Shown here: positions 1 to 8,034 of the stretch, one piece after another
Position numbering within the stretch: the stretch's first letter is position 1
Layout: every line of letters begins with the position of its first letter
Assembly: GCA_017744795.1 (NCBI GenBank)
Contig: JAGIAQ010000050.1
Span: forward strand, 1 to 54,115
Direction: 5' to 3'
Source of the DNA: Niabella sp.
Lineage (GTDB): Bacteria > Bacteroidota > Bacteroidia > Chitinophagales > Chitinophagaceae
Length of the DNA: 54,115 bases
The notes under the pieces: model-generated
What the model was told of the DNA's origin: nothing
What the model saw: only the letters and a program-made list of their open reading frames with translations
Database searches by the model: none
Made by a program: the position numbers and the translations under genes

Positions 1-398
1 CAGTCGGGGAACCGGCGCATCAGCGATCCTACCTGAACTTCCGGGCTATCAAAAAGGGCTACAATTTTTTGGAGCGGTTCTGTTTGTATAAAAGGCTCAT
101 CACCCTGCACATTTACGATCACATCTGCGTCCATATCCCGCACTGCTTCCGCAATACGATCGGTGCCGCTTTCATGCTGCCCGATGCTCATAATTGCTTT
201 TCCGCCCAGGGCGATAATTGCGTCGTAAATAACAGTACTGTCGGTTACAACAAAAACCGCGTCAAACAAACCACTTTTTGCAACGGCCTCGTAGGTATGT
301 GCGATAACGGGTTTATCACCCAGCAGCTGCATCAGCTTGGCCGGGAACCGTGTAGCGGCATACCGGGCAGGGATCACTGCAATTATTTTTTGCTTCAT
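1..398 (-). CDS. kdsB: 3-deoxy-manno-octulosonate cytidylyltransferase, partial (C-terminus outside window)
   Basis: Reading the minus strand from the ATG at 396-398 gives 132 residues that run off the left edge. This is about half of the usual ~245 aa. The N-terminal nucleotide-binding motif [13 protein letters not shown] (residues 9-21), the SGTDR motif (77-81) and NVQGDEP (96-102) are diagnostic of CMP-KDO synthetase. The enzyme transfers CMP from CTP to KDO in the cytoplasm, activating the sugar for lipid A inner core assembly, so the organism should make KDO-containing lipopolysaccharide. A -7 promoter element TACTTTTG lies only 4 nt upstream of the ATG. The neighbour on the right is an unrelated toxin-antitoxin pair. 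No frameshift is seen in the visible part. Confidence 0.93.
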   Translation of the reverse strand, partial: MKQKIIAVIPARYAATRFPAKLMQLLGDKPVIAHTYEAVAKSGLFDAVFVVTDSTVIYDAIIALGGKAIMSIGQHESGTDRIAEAVRDMDADVIVNVQGDEPFIQTEPLQKIVALFDSPEVQVGSLMRRFPD

Positions 399-402
399 GG
401 CT

Positions 403-410
403 CAAAAGTA
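403..410 (-). promoter_or_regulatory. -7 promoter element of kdsB
   Basis: TACTTTTG on the minus strand matches the Bacteroidota consensus TAnnTTTG. Only 4 nt separate it from the kdsB ATG, so the transcript should be leaderless or nearly so. Confidence 0.55.
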
Positions 411-417
411 GGAAAGA

Positions 418-720
418 CTAATAACTCTTTGGCTTCATACTTGTATGCCGCAACCGGACTATAAAAACTTCTTCTGGAGCTGCATAATAAACAATCCGGC
501 ATTTCAATACTTCAAAATATAAATAGCGGCCATCGTTGTTTTTCTTATAAGGATCTTTGCGATGCACAATTGTATTGTCTGCCAGCATTCCAACCTTTTG
601 TAATATCCTTTCTTTTACATTTTCTGCATTTTGAGGGGAGTTCAGCCGGATATATTCAATCGTTGCGTTAAACTGACGGATGGCGCTTTTGGTCCAGGTT
701 ATTTTTCGTTTTGTTATCAC
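418..720 (-). CDS. RelE/ParE-superfamily toxin of a type II toxin-antitoxin pair
   Basis: A 100-aa basic protein with the RelE/ParE pattern: an N-terminal helix with ITWTKSAIRQF, a central NGRYLYFEV strand and a C-terminal IVRLRHTSMKP stretch supplying basic residues. Members either cleave mRNA at the ribosome (RelE) or poison gyrase (ParE); the sequence alone does not decide which, although the C-terminal VRLRH pattern looks more ParE-like. The start is GTG at 718-720, overlapping the TGA of the upstream antitoxin gene (GTGA), so the toxin is probably translated by coupling. It lies beside a 182-bp inverted repeat, which suggests a small accessory insert between kdsB and the B12-binding gene. 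Confidence 0.8.
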   Translation of the reverse strand: MITKRKITWTKSAIRQFNATIEYIRLNSPQNAENVKERILQKVGMLADNTIVHRKDPYKKNNDGRYLYFEVLKCRIVYYAAPEEVFIVRLRHTSMKPKSY

Positions 721-947
721 CAGTCTTTTGCCATTTTTATCACCTCCTCATGGCTATAAGTAGCTCCATTTTTAACGTCTTCCATCGCTTCATCCAGCTC
801 TTTATTATATTGCTCGATACTGATAGGCTCAGGAGCGGGTTGACGACCCTTTAAAAAAGTTTTCAGCATTTGTACCACGGATTTCTTTTCCGCTTCATTC
901 AACCGGGTGAAATAATTAAACATCTCTTTATCTAGTACGCTTGCCAT
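717..947 (-). CDS. antitoxin of RelE/ParE-type pair
   Basis: A 76-aa acidic protein placed directly before the toxin with a 4-nt overlap, the normal order for type II systems. The N-terminal half (LNEAEKKSVVQMLKTFL) looks like a helical DNA-binding and dimerisation segment. The C-terminal half (ISIEQYNKELDEAMEDVKNG) resembles toxin-wrapping tails of bacterial antitoxins that contain an EQYNxEL-like motif. It would neutralise the toxin and repress the shared promoter. A TAAATTTG -7 element lies 15 nt upstream of the ATG at 945-947. The assignment rests on position and composition more than on a precisely recognised fold. Confidence 0.75.
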   Translation of the reverse strand: MASVLDKEMFNYFTRLNEAEKKSVVQMLKTFLKGRQPAPEPISIEQYNKELDEAMEDVKNGATYSHEEVIKMAKDW

Positions 948-962
948 GCTATTCGCTTTTTA

Positions 963-970
963 CAAATTTA
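963..970 (-). promoter_or_regulatory. -7 promoter element of the toxin-antitoxin operon
   Basis: TAAATTTG on the minus strand matches TAnnTTTG, 15 nt before the antitoxin ATG. Confidence 0.5.
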
Positions 971-1010
971 ACTTTAATAATCGAAAAGACCTTATTGACC
1001 GTTTAGGGTC

Positions 1011-1192
1011 AGGGCGGACGCATAAATTTCAAAAATTGCCACAAATACACGAATGAGCTAGTTGTTGACCCTATTCAAAGAAAATAAACACGAATTCCAT
1101 GCGCCGACGGCGCTATCGTGTTCATTGTTTTACGGGTAGATTAATCATTTTATTTGTGCATTCGTGGCTTAGCCAATTTATGCGTTCGCCCT
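1011..1192. repeat. 182-bp imperfect inverted-repeat element (MITE-like)
   Basis: Eighteen-base terminal arms AGGGCGGACGCATAAATT (1011-1028) and its near-perfect reverse complement (1175-1192) differ at one base. Inside are two GCCAC/CGAATG/CACAAAT-type segments in opposite orientation and a central GCGCCGACGGCGC palindrome. The sequence ATTGACC occurs just outside both ends (994-1000 and 1194-1200). No transposase is encoded. The layout resembles a non-autonomous palindromic element. It fills most of the ~290-bp gene-free gap between the toxin-antitoxin operon and the B12-binding gene. Confidence 0.6.
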
Positions 1193-1222
1193 GATTGACC
1201 ATGGACTATGAGCTTAAAAACA

Positions 1223-1230
1223 TACATTTG
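1223..1230 (+). promoter_or_regulatory. -7 promoter element of the B12-binding subunit gene
   Basis: TACATTTG matches TAnnTTTG and ends 5 nt before the ATG at 1236. This argues against the in-frame GTG at 1230, which overlaps the element. Confidence 0.55.
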
Positions 1231-1235
1231 TGCGC

Positions 1236-1643
1236 ATGAACAGACCCATTCGTGTTTTGGTTGCTAAAATCGGCCTGGACGGCCACGATCGTGGTGCAAA
1301 AGTTATCGCTACCGCTCTCCGCGATGCAGGCATGGAAGTGATCTATACCGGCCTGCGCCAAACCCCGGAAATGGTGGTGAATGCAGCCTTGCAGGAAGAT
1401 GTGGATGTTATTGGCGTTAGCATTCTCAGCGGTGCCCATATGACAGTATTTCCAAAAGTTATTGACCTGATGCATCAAAAACAGATGGACGATGTACTGC
1501 TCATCGGCGGCGGCATTGTTCCGGAAGACGACGCCGCACAGTTGCTGGCAATGGGCGTCGGAAAAATATTCGCCCCCGGAAGCACCACACAATCTATTTC
1601 AGAATATATAAAAGGAGAAGTGGCTAAAACCCGCAACTTTTAG
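1236..1643 (+). CDS. cobalamin-binding subunit of a methylmalonyl-CoA-type mutase (stand-alone)
   Basis: A 135-aa protein consisting only of a B12-binding Rossmann-like domain. The signature DGHDRG (residues 15-20) supplies the base-off/His-on ligand His17. A later SILSGAH and a GGG turn (IGGGIVP) match the conserved SxL and GG motifs. Such small subunits pair with a separate acyl-CoA mutase large subunit (methylmalonyl-CoA or isobutyryl-CoA mutase) that rearranges the carbon skeleton. No large subunit is encoded in the window. ATG 1236 is chosen over GTG 1230 because the -7 element overlaps the GTG. The TAG stop forms part of a heptamer-repeat tract that fills the space to proS. Confidence 0.88.
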   Translation: MNRPIRVLVAKIGLDGHDRGAKVIATALRDAGMEVIYTGLRQTPEMVVNAALQEDVDVIGVSILSGAHMTVFPKVIDLMHQKQMDDVLLIGGGIVPEDDAAQLLAMGVGKIFAPGSTTQSISEYIKGEVAKTRNF

Positions 1644-1713
1644 TTACGGGTTACAAGTTACAGGTTCCAGGTGGTCAAACAAACCAGAAACTTGAAACCT
1701 GTAACCTGCAACC
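1641..1713. repeat. heptamer-phased hairpin tract between the B12 gene and proS
   Basis: The plus strand carries consecutive 7-bp units of the form RGTTNCA (AGTTACG, GGTTACA, AGTTACA, GGTTCCA) from 1642. From 1679 to 1713 come five units in the opposite orientation (for example TGAAACC, TGTAACC, TGCAACC). The arms can pair into a long imperfect hairpin. The tract starts in the stop codon of the B12 gene and ends one base before the proS stop, so it occupies the whole convergent gap and may terminate transcription from both sides. Confidence 0.75.
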
Positions 1714-1714
1714 G

Positions 1715-3190
1715 TTAATACGCCCTTGCAAACAATACCCGCTCTTTCGACGGCTGCCCTGAAAGAATACAAACGCCGTCTTCCTGCGGATTATCCAGCG
1801 GAATACAGCGGATCGTTGCTTTCGTTTTTTCTTTGATGGCTTCTTCGGTTTCAGCAGTGCCATCCCAGTGAGCAGATACAAAGCCTCCTTTTTCATCCAG
1901 CACTTTTACAAAATCGTCCCAGGTATCCACTTTGGTAATGCTATCCTGCATGAATTTGCGTGCCCGCTGCAACATTTCAAACTGCATTTTTATCAACAGG
2001 CCGTCTACATACTGGGAAATGCCATCCAGGTTGATAGTCTCTTTTTCCCGGGTGTCGCGTCGCGCCACTTCGATTTTATTGTTCTCCAGGTCGCGCGCGC
2101 CCAGTACCAGGCGTACTGGCACGCCTTTCATCTCGTACTCAGCAAATTTCCAGCCCGGCCGGGTATTATCGTTGTCGTCATATTTTGCCCGGATGCCCTT
2201 GCTTTTCAGATTCTCAAGGATCTCATTGGCCTTGGCATCGATCAGGTCTTTTTGTTCAGGGCCTTTATAAATAGGGATGATCACTACCTGCAAAGGAGCG
2301 ATCCGCGGGGGTAATACCAACCCTTCATCATCGCCGTGCGCCATGATCAGCGCTCCTACCAGTCGGGTACTCACGCCCCAGCTGGTGGCCCAAACATATT
2401 CCTGCTGGTTTTCTTTATTTAGGAACTTTACGTCAAACGCTTTTGCAAAATTCTGTCCCAGGAAGTGGGAGGTTCCCGCCTGTAATGCTTTGCCGTCCTG
2501 CATCAGGGATTCTATACAATAAGTATCTTCGGCACCGGCAAAACGCTCGCTCGCTGTCTTTACACCCTTTATCACCGGCAGCGCCATAAACTCTTCCGCG
2601 AAAGTGGCATATACATCCAGCATTTTGCGCGCTTCTTCAACAGCTTCATCACGCGTTGCGTGTGCGGTATGCCCTTCCTGCCATAAAAATTCGGCTGTGC
2701 GTAAAAATAAGCGGGTGCGCATCTCCCAGCGAACCACATTCGCCCACTGGTTGATCAGCAACGGCAGATCGCGGTACGACTGTATCCAATCTTTATACGT
2801 GCTCCAGATAATGGTTTCACTGGTCGGTCGTACAATCAGCTCTTCCTCCAGCTTTGCTTCGGGATCCACTACCACACCTTTTCCATCCGGGTCATTTTTC
2901 AACCGGTAATGTGTAACAACAGCGCATTCTTTTGCAAAGCCTTCCACATGGGCGGCCTCCTTGCTTAAAAAGCTTTTTGGGATGAACAGCGGGAAATAAG
3001 CGTTAACGTGGCCGGTATCCTTAAACATTTTATCCAGCGCATCGCGCATATGCTCCCAAAGGGTAAATCCATAGGGTTTTATAACCATACATCCCCGTAC
3101 GGCAGAATAATCGGCCAGGCCACCTTTAATTACCAGGTCATTATACCATTGCGAATAATCCGCTGCTCTTGAAGTAACTTCCTTGCTCAT
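1715..3190 (-). CDS. proS: prolyl-tRNA synthetase (archaeal/eukaryotic type)
   Basis: A 491-aa class II aminoacyl-tRNA synthetase that charges tRNA-Pro. Conserved segments include [14 protein letters not shown] near the N-terminus, motif 2 around RPTSETIIW, and [16 protein letters not shown], the class II motif 2 loop typical of ProRS. The protein ends in ARAY; the C-terminal tyrosine is typical of the archaeal/eukaryotic-like group, as is the length and the lack of the ~180-aa editing insert found in E. coli-type ProRS. The start is ATG at 3188-3190. The gene faces the B12-binding gene and diverges from the lipoprotein gene at 3404, leaving a 213-bp intergenic region with no clear promoter match. 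Confidence 0.96.
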   Translation of the reverse strand: MSKEVTSRAADYSQWYNDLVIKGGLADYSAVRGCMVIKPYGFTLWEHMRDALDKMFKDTGHVNAYFPLFIPKSFLSKEAAHVEGFAKECAVVTHYRLKNDPDGKGVVVDPEAKLEEELIVRPTSETIIWSTYKDWIQSYRDLPLLINQWANVVRWEMRTRLFLRTAEFLWQEGHTAHATRDEAVEEARKMLDVYATFAEEFMALPVIKGVKTASERFAGAEDTYCIESLMQDGKALQAGTSHFLGQNFAKAFDVKFLNKENQQEYVWATSWGVSTRLVGALIMAHGDDEGLVLPPRIAPLQVVIIPIYKGPEQKDLIDAKANEILENLKSKGIRAKYDDNDNTRPGWKFAEYEMKGVPVRLVLGARDLENNKIEVARRDTREKETINLDGISQYVDGLLIKMQFEMLQRARKFMQDSITKVDTWDDFVKVLDEKGGFVSAHWDGTAETEEAIKEKTKATIRCIPLDNPQEDGVCILSGQPSKERVLFARAY

Positions 3191-3403
3191 GTGTTGCTAT
3201 TAAAAATAAATTTGTTGCGTTTTCCGCAGTTTTTCCGTCCTTTATCTGTGTAAAAACAACTTATTTTGCATCCAATTTAACAAGGGATACGTCATTTATT
3301 AACTTAACTTTACACAGAATTGCAAAGGTATATCTAAAACATTAAGAATTAACTGCAATTGCCTGTTAAAAATTGAAAACGAGAACATTTAAATACCGCC
3401 AAA

Positions 3404-4441
3404 ATGAATCTTAAAACACTTTTTTCTCTGTTGGCGTTTACACTGCTTCTGGGTAGCTGCGCAACCGCTTATAAAACCGGGCAAACGCCGGACGATGTAT
3501 ACAATTCCCCCCCTCCCCCGGCTGATGAATATGCCAATGTGCGCAAACAGGATGACAAGCGTTACCGCGCCTATGAATCGGGTGATGAGGAAGACGAATA
3601 TGCAGATTATGACGACCGCTACCTGCGGATGAAAGTGCGCAACCGTTATTTATGGTCCGACCTCGATGACTGGTATTATTACGGCAACCGGTACAATTTC
3701 AGCTATTATAACAACTGGAATTACTGGAACGATCCTTTTTACTGGAACAGCCCCTGGTCTCCCGTGGGCTACTGGAATATGTATTACAACCCCTATTATC
3801 CCGGTTTTGGCTGGGGTGGTGGCTTTGGCCTGGGCTATGCCTGGGGATGGGGCGGTTACTATAACCCCTGGTACTCCGGCTGGTATGGAGGTTTTGGCTG
3901 GGGCGGCGGCTGGTTCGATCCCTGGTACACCGGATGGTGGGGCAGCCCTTATTACTATGGTTACGGACCGGGAGTTATTGTAGGCAGCCGGGTTAATTAC
4001 CAGCAAAGACGTACGAATTTAAACACCTATAATGCGGCAATACTGAACGGAAGGGGCGCAGGCGTGCAAGCCGATGCGGACCGCAGAATACTGAGCAATG
4101 CTAACGGTGTTTTAAGAGAAACGTCCGGCGGCACCACCACAACCCGGAGAACTACCGGTAATTATGGTGAGTCCTTTAGTACCTACGGCGTGCGCACCAA
4201 CAGCAGCGTTAATACCAACGCTGCCAACTCCAGTTCGCAGGGAAGATCCGATGCCCTGCGCAGTCGTTTCAGCCAAAGCACTATTTCTAACAGAACCGTT
4301 GAAAACTATACCCCACAGGTAAACCGTTCCACCGATTACAGCAGACCTTCTACGCCCTCTTATTCACCACCCGCCTCATCAGGCAGTAGTGGTGGCAGCA
4401 GCGGCGGAAGCAGTGGCGGCGGAAGTGGCAGAAGATTTTAA
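3404..4441 (+). CDS. Tyr/Trp/Gly-rich lipoprotein of unknown function
   Basis: A 345-aa exported protein. The N-terminus is a lipoprotein signal with lipobox LLGSC (Cys at residue 19). An acidic segment (about 35-75) follows, then a low-complexity block (about 85-190) dominated by Tyr, Trp, Asn, Gly and Pro, for example YYNNWNYWNDPFYW. The C-terminal part is Ser/Thr/Asn-rich and ends in SGGSSGG-type repeats. No catalytic motif is recognised. Composition suggests a surface-anchored disordered or adhesive protein, but this is inference. Only 18 bp separate it from the OmpP1-like porin gene downstream, so the two are probably cotranscribed. Similar aromatic-rich lipoproteins occur in Bacteroidota as hypothetical proteins. 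Confidence 0.75.
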   Translation: MNLKTLFSLLAFTLLLGSCATAYKTGQTPDDVYNSPPPPADEYANVRKQDDKRYRAYESGDEEDEYADYDDRYLRMKVRNRYLWSDLDDWYYYGNRYNFSYYNNWNYWNDPFYWNSPWSPVGYWNMYYNPYYPGFGWGGGFGLGYAWGWGGYYNPWYSGWYGGFGWGGGWFDPWYTGWWGSPYYYGYGPGVIVGSRVNYQQRRTNLNTYNAAILNGRGAGVQADADRRILSNANGVLRETSGGTTTTRRTTGNYGESFSTYGVRTNSSVNTNAANSSSQGRSDALRSRFSQSTISNRTVENYTPQVNRSTDYSRPSTPSYSPPASSGSSGGSSGGSSGGGSGRRF

Positions 4442-4459
4442 TATTAAAAACTACTATTG

Positions 4460-5977
4460 ATGAAGAAAATCATACTGGCAGGTTTGTTGTTAACCGCTGC
4501 AAACTATCTTATAGCGCAAACCCCTGAGGACGCCTTACGTTATTCCTGGTACCCCGCGCAGGGCTCTGCGCGCGTTCAGGCATTGGGTGGCGCCAGTGGC
4601 TCTATAGGAGGCGAAATCTCCACCCTTTTTACCAACCCGGCCAACCTGGGATTCTATAAAACAGGTGATGCCGTTATCTCCGGCGGATTAAATACTATCG
4701 GTAATAAAGCTACTTATTACGGTCAAACAGTGAAGGATTCCAAAACAAGCGGTTTCCTGGGCACCAGCGGTATTGTTTTTGCCAATACCACCCGTGGCGA
4801 CCGTGCATTGAAAAGTTCCGCCTTTAGCGTTGGGATTACCCGCGTGGCAGATTTTAATAATAGTATCGAATACAACGGGCTGAATCATAAAAGTTCCATG
4901 GCCGATATGTTCCTGCAGCGCATCCAGGGGGATGGCGGGTCCCTGGCTACTTATGACACCAAGCTGGCATACGATGTAAACTGGGTAACCAAGGACGGCA
5001 ATGGCAATTATTTTTCACCCGCCGACGCGATCGTTGCCAGCACCGGTATCCAGCAGCACGGACAATTGAAATCAGAAGGAGGTATTACTGAAATAGCGGT
5101 AGGTGGCGCAGCCAACCTCAATGACAAGCTTTACCTGGGAGGTTCCGTGGGCATGCCCATTCTTCGCTACCGGGCGACACGCATTTTTGACGAGCTTGAC
5201 CCCACCAGCAATGCAAGCAATCAATTTGATGCGGCTCAGTTCGACGACTATCTGACCACAAAAGGCATGGGTATCAACCTGAAACTGGGCGCTGTATTTG
5301 CCCCGGTTCAGAATTTCCGGGTCGGGCTTTCGGCCATTTCGCCCACCTGGTACACGCTTACAGATACCTACGATGCGCGTGCATGGGCCAATACCGAAAA
5401 CCTTCCGCAGAATGGCGGCAAGAACGATGTGGAATCCCGTCCGAACGAAGCCTCCGTTTATGATTATGCCTTACAAACCCCTTATCGCTTAATGGGTAGC
5501 TTCACCTATCTTTTTGGGAACCTGAATAATGTTACCAGCCAAAAGGGTTTGGTTACTGCCGATGTGGAGTACGTAAATTATATGTCGTCCCGGTTCCGGA
5601 CCGTATCAAGCAACAACGGATCTTCCGACGTATCGTATTTTGACGGACTGAATACAGCAATTGGTAACGCATATAAGGGCGCCGTAAATGCACGACTGGG
5701 CGCCGAATTAAAATTCAACACTTTTATGGCCCGTGTAGGCGGCGCTTATTACGGTAACCCTTACAAGGACCTTGCCGGAGAAAAAGGAAATGTGTACCAG
5801 GGCACCGCGGGAGTAGGTTATCGTAACCGTGGATTCTTTATTGACCTTGGTTATGTGTACACTGCTAAAACAGATGTGTATTATCCTTACCGTCTTGAAA
5901 ACAGAAACAGCTTTGATCCGGCAAACATCAAGTCGAATGGCTCAAGGATCGTGCTGACGCTGGGCGTGAAAATCTGA
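4460..5977 (+). CDS. OmpP1/FadL-family outer membrane transport protein
   Basis: A 505-aa outer membrane beta-barrel protein with an N-terminal signal peptide (cleavage near IAQ/TPEDALRYS). The conserved N-terminal plug region is present: ARVQALGGASGSIGG followed by LFTNPANLGFYKTG, the FadL/OmpP1 hatch motif. Alternating aromatic beta strands continue to the C-terminus (RIVLTLGVKI). Relatives move hydrophobic compounds such as fatty acids or aromatics across the outer membrane; the substrate here is unknown. ATG 4460 is preferred over the in-frame TTG at 4457. It follows the lipoprotein gene closely and ends before a strong terminator. Confidence 0.85.
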   Translation: MKKIILAGLLLTAANYLIAQTPEDALRYSWYPAQGSARVQALGGASGSIGGEISTLFTNPANLGFYKTGDAVISGGLNTIGNKATYYGQTVKDSKTSGFLGTSGIVFANTTRGDRALKSSAFSVGITRVADFNNSIEYNGLNHKSSMADMFLQRIQGDGGSLATYDTKLAYDVNWVTKDGNGNYFSPADAIVASTGIQQHGQLKSEGGITEIAVGGAANLNDKLYLGGSVGMPILRYRATRIFDELDPTSNASNQFDAAQFDDYLTTKGMGINLKLGAVFAPVQNFRVGLSAISPTWYTLTDTYDARAWANTENLPQNGGKNDVESRPNEASVYDYALQTPYRLMGSFTYLFGNLNNVTSQKGLVTADVEYVNYMSSRFRTVSSNNGSSDVSYFDGLNTAIGNAYKGAVNARLGAELKFNTFMARVGGAYYGNPYKDLAGEKGNVYQGTAGVGYRNRGFFIDLGYVYTAKTDVYYPYRLENRNSFDPANIKSNGSRIVLTLGVKI

Positions 5978-6004
5978 GATGTGTTTTAAATTTGGTTATA
6001 AAGG

Positions 6005-6031
6005 CCTCCCGATTTTTCGGGAGGTTTTTTT
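6005..6031 (+). terminator. rho-independent terminator after the porin gene
   Basis: Perfect 8-bp stem CCTCCCGA/TCGGGAGG with a TTTT loop, followed by a run of seven T. It lies 28 nt after the porin stop codon. Confidence 0.9.
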
Positions 6032-6064
6032 AGACCTATAAGGTTTCGAAAACCTTATGGGTCT
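6032..6064. repeat. GACCTATAAGG-type hairpin repeat, copy 1
   Basis: Fourteen-base arms (6032-6045 and 6051-6064) pair with one mismatch around a short loop. The core is GACCTATAAGGTTT. Similar hairpins lie at 42615-42654 and 53001-53030. It sits 8 bp beyond the mutL stop and back-to-back with the porin terminator. Confidence 0.7.
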
Positions 6065-6072
6065 CTCTCAGG

Positions 6073-7938
6073 TTAACGCCCGAACATCTTCTCAATCTGC
6101 TCCTGCTTAAATTCAAGATAGGTAGGGTTACCGTCGGGGGAAGTGTTGTAAGGCTCGCATTGAAACAGGTCGGCAACCAGCCCGCGCAATTCGCGTTCAG
6201 TTAACCGGTTACCTTTCTTAACTGCCCGCTGGCGGGCCAGTGAGCGGATCAGCTTCTCCCTGTTGGAAACCCGTATGTCACTGTTAAAATGTTTGTATTG
6301 CTCCAGGGTGAAATCGATCAGTTGCTTCGGATCGGTATCGTCCAGGTCGGCAGGGGTGCCCTGCACCACAAAACTGTTGTTGCCAAAAGGTTCGATCTGG
6401 TAGCCCAGCAGCAGCAGATCGGCCAGCAGTTCGTTTAATAAAACCGTATCCGTTGGTGTTAACTCCAGTGTAACCGGGAACATCGATTGCTGCACCACCA
6501 CAGGTGTTCCGGCAGCAGCCTGCTTCATCTGGTTATACAATACCCGCTCGTGCGCTGCCTGCTGATCGATCAGCAAAAAGCTGCGTTCCACCGGCATAAT
6601 AATGTAGGAGTTTAGCACTTGCTCCAGGTGGGTATCCTCTCCGATCTCAATGCCGCTTTTCTTTTTTTGGATGGCCAGGTATTGCTGTTCGCTTTTTTCA
6701 TAGTCGAACACGGCTTCTTCTTTTTTAACCGGCTCATAAAATTCCTTCCAGCTTTTCAGTTCCCCGGCAGAAGGCTTTTCAATAAAATGCGCCTGGTTTT
6801 TCTGGGTGAATCCTTTGTACAAAGAGCCGCCGGTTATCTGCTCTTTTTTTTCTGTGGTAAAAGGCTGACTTACGGAAGGTAATTGTTGAATAGAAGCGTC
6901 CAGGTCAAAATCAAGTGTGGGGGTAATACTGAATTGCGCCAAAGCATGCTTTATTGCAGCCTGCACAAATGCATACACAATTTTTTCATCTTCAAACTTT
7001 ATTTCCTGCTTGGTGGGATGCACGTTTACGTCCACCTGTGTGGGATCCAGATCGATAAATAAAACATACATGGGAAAACTATCCGAGGGAATTAGTTCCT
7101 GGTAGGCGTTCATCACGGCATGATTCAGGTAGGCGCTTTTGATAAACCGGTTGTTCACAAAAAAATACTGGTCACCCCGGGTTTTCTTAGCCGTTTCGGG
7201 CTTACCTGTAAAACCGTGGATATTCATGTACGCCGTATTGTCGTTAACGGCCACCATTTTTGAATTATAGTTATTGCCCAGTAATTGTACAATGCGCTGC
7301 TTCAGACCCGCCTGCGCCGCTGCCAGGCTTCCCGGCTCCAGGTGCATCAGCTGCTGTCCGTTGCTGGTAAGCGTGAATTTAATATGCGGATACGCCATCG
7401 TAACCCGCGTAAACTCGTCTACAATATGCCGCATTTCAGCCGCATTGCTTTTTAGAAAATTCCGGCGCGCCGGGACGTTAAAAAACAGGTTTTTCATGGC
7501 CAGACTGGTACCATTGGGCGCCGCCACAGGTTCCTGTTTTACCACAACACTGTTGGCTACCTCAATAAAAGTTCCGGTTTCGTCCTCCGGTCGTTTTGTT
7601 TTTAATTCAACCTGTGCCACAGCGGCAATCGAAGCCAGCGCCTCTCCGCGAAAGCCCATAGTTCGTACATGAAAAAGATCATCGATATTGCGGATCTTGG
7701 AAGTGGCATGCCGTTCAAAGCACATCCGGGCATCGCTTTCGCTCATACCGCTGCCGTTGTCGATTACCTGCAATAATGTTTTGCCTGCGTCTGTTACAAT
7801 TAATTGGATGGATGTAGCTCCTGCATCTACGGCATTCTCCAGCAATTCCTTTACCGCGCTGGCGGGGCGTTGGATCACTTCGCCGGCCGCGATCTGGTTA
7901 GCAATATTATCGGGTAATAACAGGATCTTATCAGGCAC
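6073..7938 (-). CDS. mutL: DNA mismatch repair protein MutL
   Basis: A 621-aa GHKL ATPase that links mismatch recognition by MutS to strand removal. The N-terminal ATPase motifs are complete: NQIAAGEVIQRPASAVKELL with ENAVDAG (residues ~10-40), DNGSGM, and GFRGEALASIAAV. The C-terminal half is the dimerisation domain with QQAAHERV and a late CEP segment (QCEPYNTSPDGNPTYLEF). The C-terminal domain lacks an obvious DQHAxxExxxxE endonuclease motif: the aligned segment reads DQQAAHERVLYNQ, so the classical form needs an alignment to settle. The start is GTG at 7936-7938, because an in-frame TAG lies three codons upstream. Uma2 lies upstream on the same strand. Confidence 0.95.
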   Translation of the reverse strand: MPDKILLLPDNIANQIAAGEVIQRPASAVKELLENAVDAGATSIQLIVTDAGKTLLQVIDNGSGMSESDARMCFERHATSKIRNIDDLFHVRTMGFRGEALASIAAVAQVELKTKRPEDETGTFIEVANSVVVKQEPVAAPNGTSLAMKNLFFNVPARRNFLKSNAAEMRHIVDEFTRVTMAYPHIKFTLTSNGQQLMHLEPGSLAAAQAGLKQRIVQLLGNNYNSKMVAVNDNTAYMNIHGFTGKPETAKKTRGDQYFFVNNRFIKSAYLNHAVMNAYQELIPSDSFPMYVLFIDLDPTQVDVNVHPTKQEIKFEDEKIVYAFVQAAIKHALAQFSITPTLDFDLDASIQQLPSVSQPFTTEKKEQITGGSLYKGFTQKNQAHFIEKPSAGELKSWKEFYEPVKKEEAVFDYEKSEQQYLAIQKKKSGIEIGEDTHLEQVLNSYIIMPVERSFLLIDQQAAHERVLYNQMKQAAAGTPVVVQQSMFPVTLELTPTDTVLLNELLADLLLLGYQIEPFGNNSFVVQGTPADLDDTDPKQLIDFTLEQYKHFNSDIRVSNREKLIRSLARQRAVKKGNRLTERELRGLVADLFQCEPYNTSPDGNPTYLEFKQEQIEKMFGR

Positions 7939-8034
7939 TGTGCACTATTTGTTGAACGCGTAAAGGTACAGTTTACTGCCTATATCTTTTAAAGCAAGGG
8001 CTTGTAAATTTCGATTATGTGCTATGTCAAGGAT

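Noticed and set aside
1641-1713. Plant-type telomere repeat similarity of the 7-bp units
   Set aside because: Unit sequences vary by locus and none matches TTTAGGG; the window is internal chromosomal sequence.
1868-2314. 148-codon plus-strand frame inside proS
   Set aside because: It lies fully antisense to a strongly conserved synthetase, has no recognisable domain and follows from the codon pattern of the real gene.
3650-4006. Antisense and shifted frames in the aromatic-rich lipoprotein gene
   Set aside because: They arise from the repetitive Gly/Tyr/Trp codons; the lipoprotein frame has the signal peptide and lipobox.
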